A DNA stretch of 6,153 nt from an uncultured Armatimonadota bacterium (GTDB lineage Bacteria; Armatimonadota; Fimbriimonadia; Fimbriimonadales; Fimbriimonadaceae): positions 1 to 6,153 of the forward strand of contig CAMLEL010000161.1 of the NCBI GenBank assembly GCA_946478935.1, written 5' to 3'. The notes beneath the pieces were generated by a model. The model did no database searches and was not told where the DNA came from. It saw only the letters and a program-made list of their open reading frames with translations. A program made the translations under genes and the position numbers. This document shows, piece by piece, positions 6,030 to 6,153 of this stretch. How positions within the stretch are numbered: the stretch's first letter is position 1; each line of letters opens with the position of its first letter.

Positions 6030-6070
6030 CTAGCCGCATACTCGGCCCCGCACAAGATCAGTCCTGAGGC
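6015..6070 (-). repeat. Palindromic element, copy C (56 nt)
   Basis: Perfect inverted arms GCCTCAGGAC (6016-6025) and GTCCTGAGGC (6061-6070). The outer TGCCTCAGGACGATCC (6015-6030) is identical to copy B. The core is different from A and B and can form a small GCCG/CGGC hairpin. In C the stem can extend through GATC/GATC past one unpaired T. On the minus strand the element ends inside the codons DRPEA, the first residues of the truncated Rhs frame. A TAG in its core closes that frame upstream. Confidence 0.85.
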
Positions 6071-6153
6071 TTGCCCAGGAAACTCGAACACAGACATATT
6101 ACACCTGCGCCACTGGATCCACCGAGGGATTGGCGGCGAGAGTATCCAAAGAC
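6015..6153 (-). repeat. Direct repeat, right copy (palindrome C plus tail, running off the window)
   Basis: Palindrome C is followed by an 83-nt tail (6071-6153) nearly identical to 3827-3910. The match continues to the last base, so the repeat may extend further. The tail again encodes SLDTLAANPSVDPVAQV on the minus strand, with a TAA at 6099-6101. By analogy with the left copy, the gene just outside the window is predicted to be another small (immunity-type) gene on the minus strand. Confidence 0.9.

Noticed and set aside
2919..6070. Palindromes as integron attC sites
   Set aside because: The GTTRRRY/RYYYAAC core motifs are absent, copy A is inverted, and no integrase gene is in the window. 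Only the structural likeness is retained as a finding.
2919..6153. CRISPR array or insertion sequence
   Set aside because: Repeat spacing is irregular and in kilobases, orientation is mixed, and there is no transposase or Cas gene. The variable parts lie inside the repeat, not between short repeats.

Overview
The window looks like chromosomal DNA from a diderm (outer-membrane) bacterium of moderately high GC. The diderm inference rests on an inner-membrane-anchored LptC/OstA-like protein and a lipobox lipoprotein. Gene style (overlapping starts, poly-glycine lipoprotein, LptC/OstA-like genes, large Rhs loci) would fit Armatimonadota such as Fimbriimonadia. That assignment is only an impression, not something the sequence proves.

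Left part (1-2796, + strand) is a tight three-gene operon. It holds the 3' end of an unrecognised gene, then a secreted lipoprotein with three carboxypeptidase-regulatory-like beta-sandwich repeats (GTGA overlap), then a 477-aa LptC/OstA-like envelope protein (17-nt overlap). This is ordinary-looking, GC-rich coding sequence.

Middle part (2797-3324) has no convincing gene. It contains a 57-nt palindromic element (A) and what looks like decayed coding debris on both strands.

Right part (3325-6153, - strand) is an accessory Rhs toxin-immunity region. Read on the - strand, it starts at the window edge with a 139-nt repeat ending in palindrome C. A 5'-truncated Rhs/YD-repeat frame follows, ending in a nuclease-like toxin tip, then a translationally coupled small immunity candidate. 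A second copy of the same repeat ends in palindrome B, followed by an AT-rich 137-aa orphan gene that itself looks like an immunity gene left after its toxin was lost. The Rhs core is GC-rich while the tips and immunity genes are AT-rich, the usual mosaic of polymorphic toxin loci.

The most interesting signal is the palindrome itself. Three copies (A inverted relative to B and C) have identical 10-bp arms inside a conserved outer sequence, but unrelated cores of about 24-30 nt. Each copy marks a boundary where a reading frame starts or stops being recognisable. In all three, the sequence leaving the element reads DRPEA-x-K in one frame and then diverges completely. Copies B and C also share an 83/84-nt tail and flank a 2.24-kb toxin-immunity unit as direct repeats. 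This resembles a cassette array whose modules are joined at hairpin sites. No recombinase is visible in the window.
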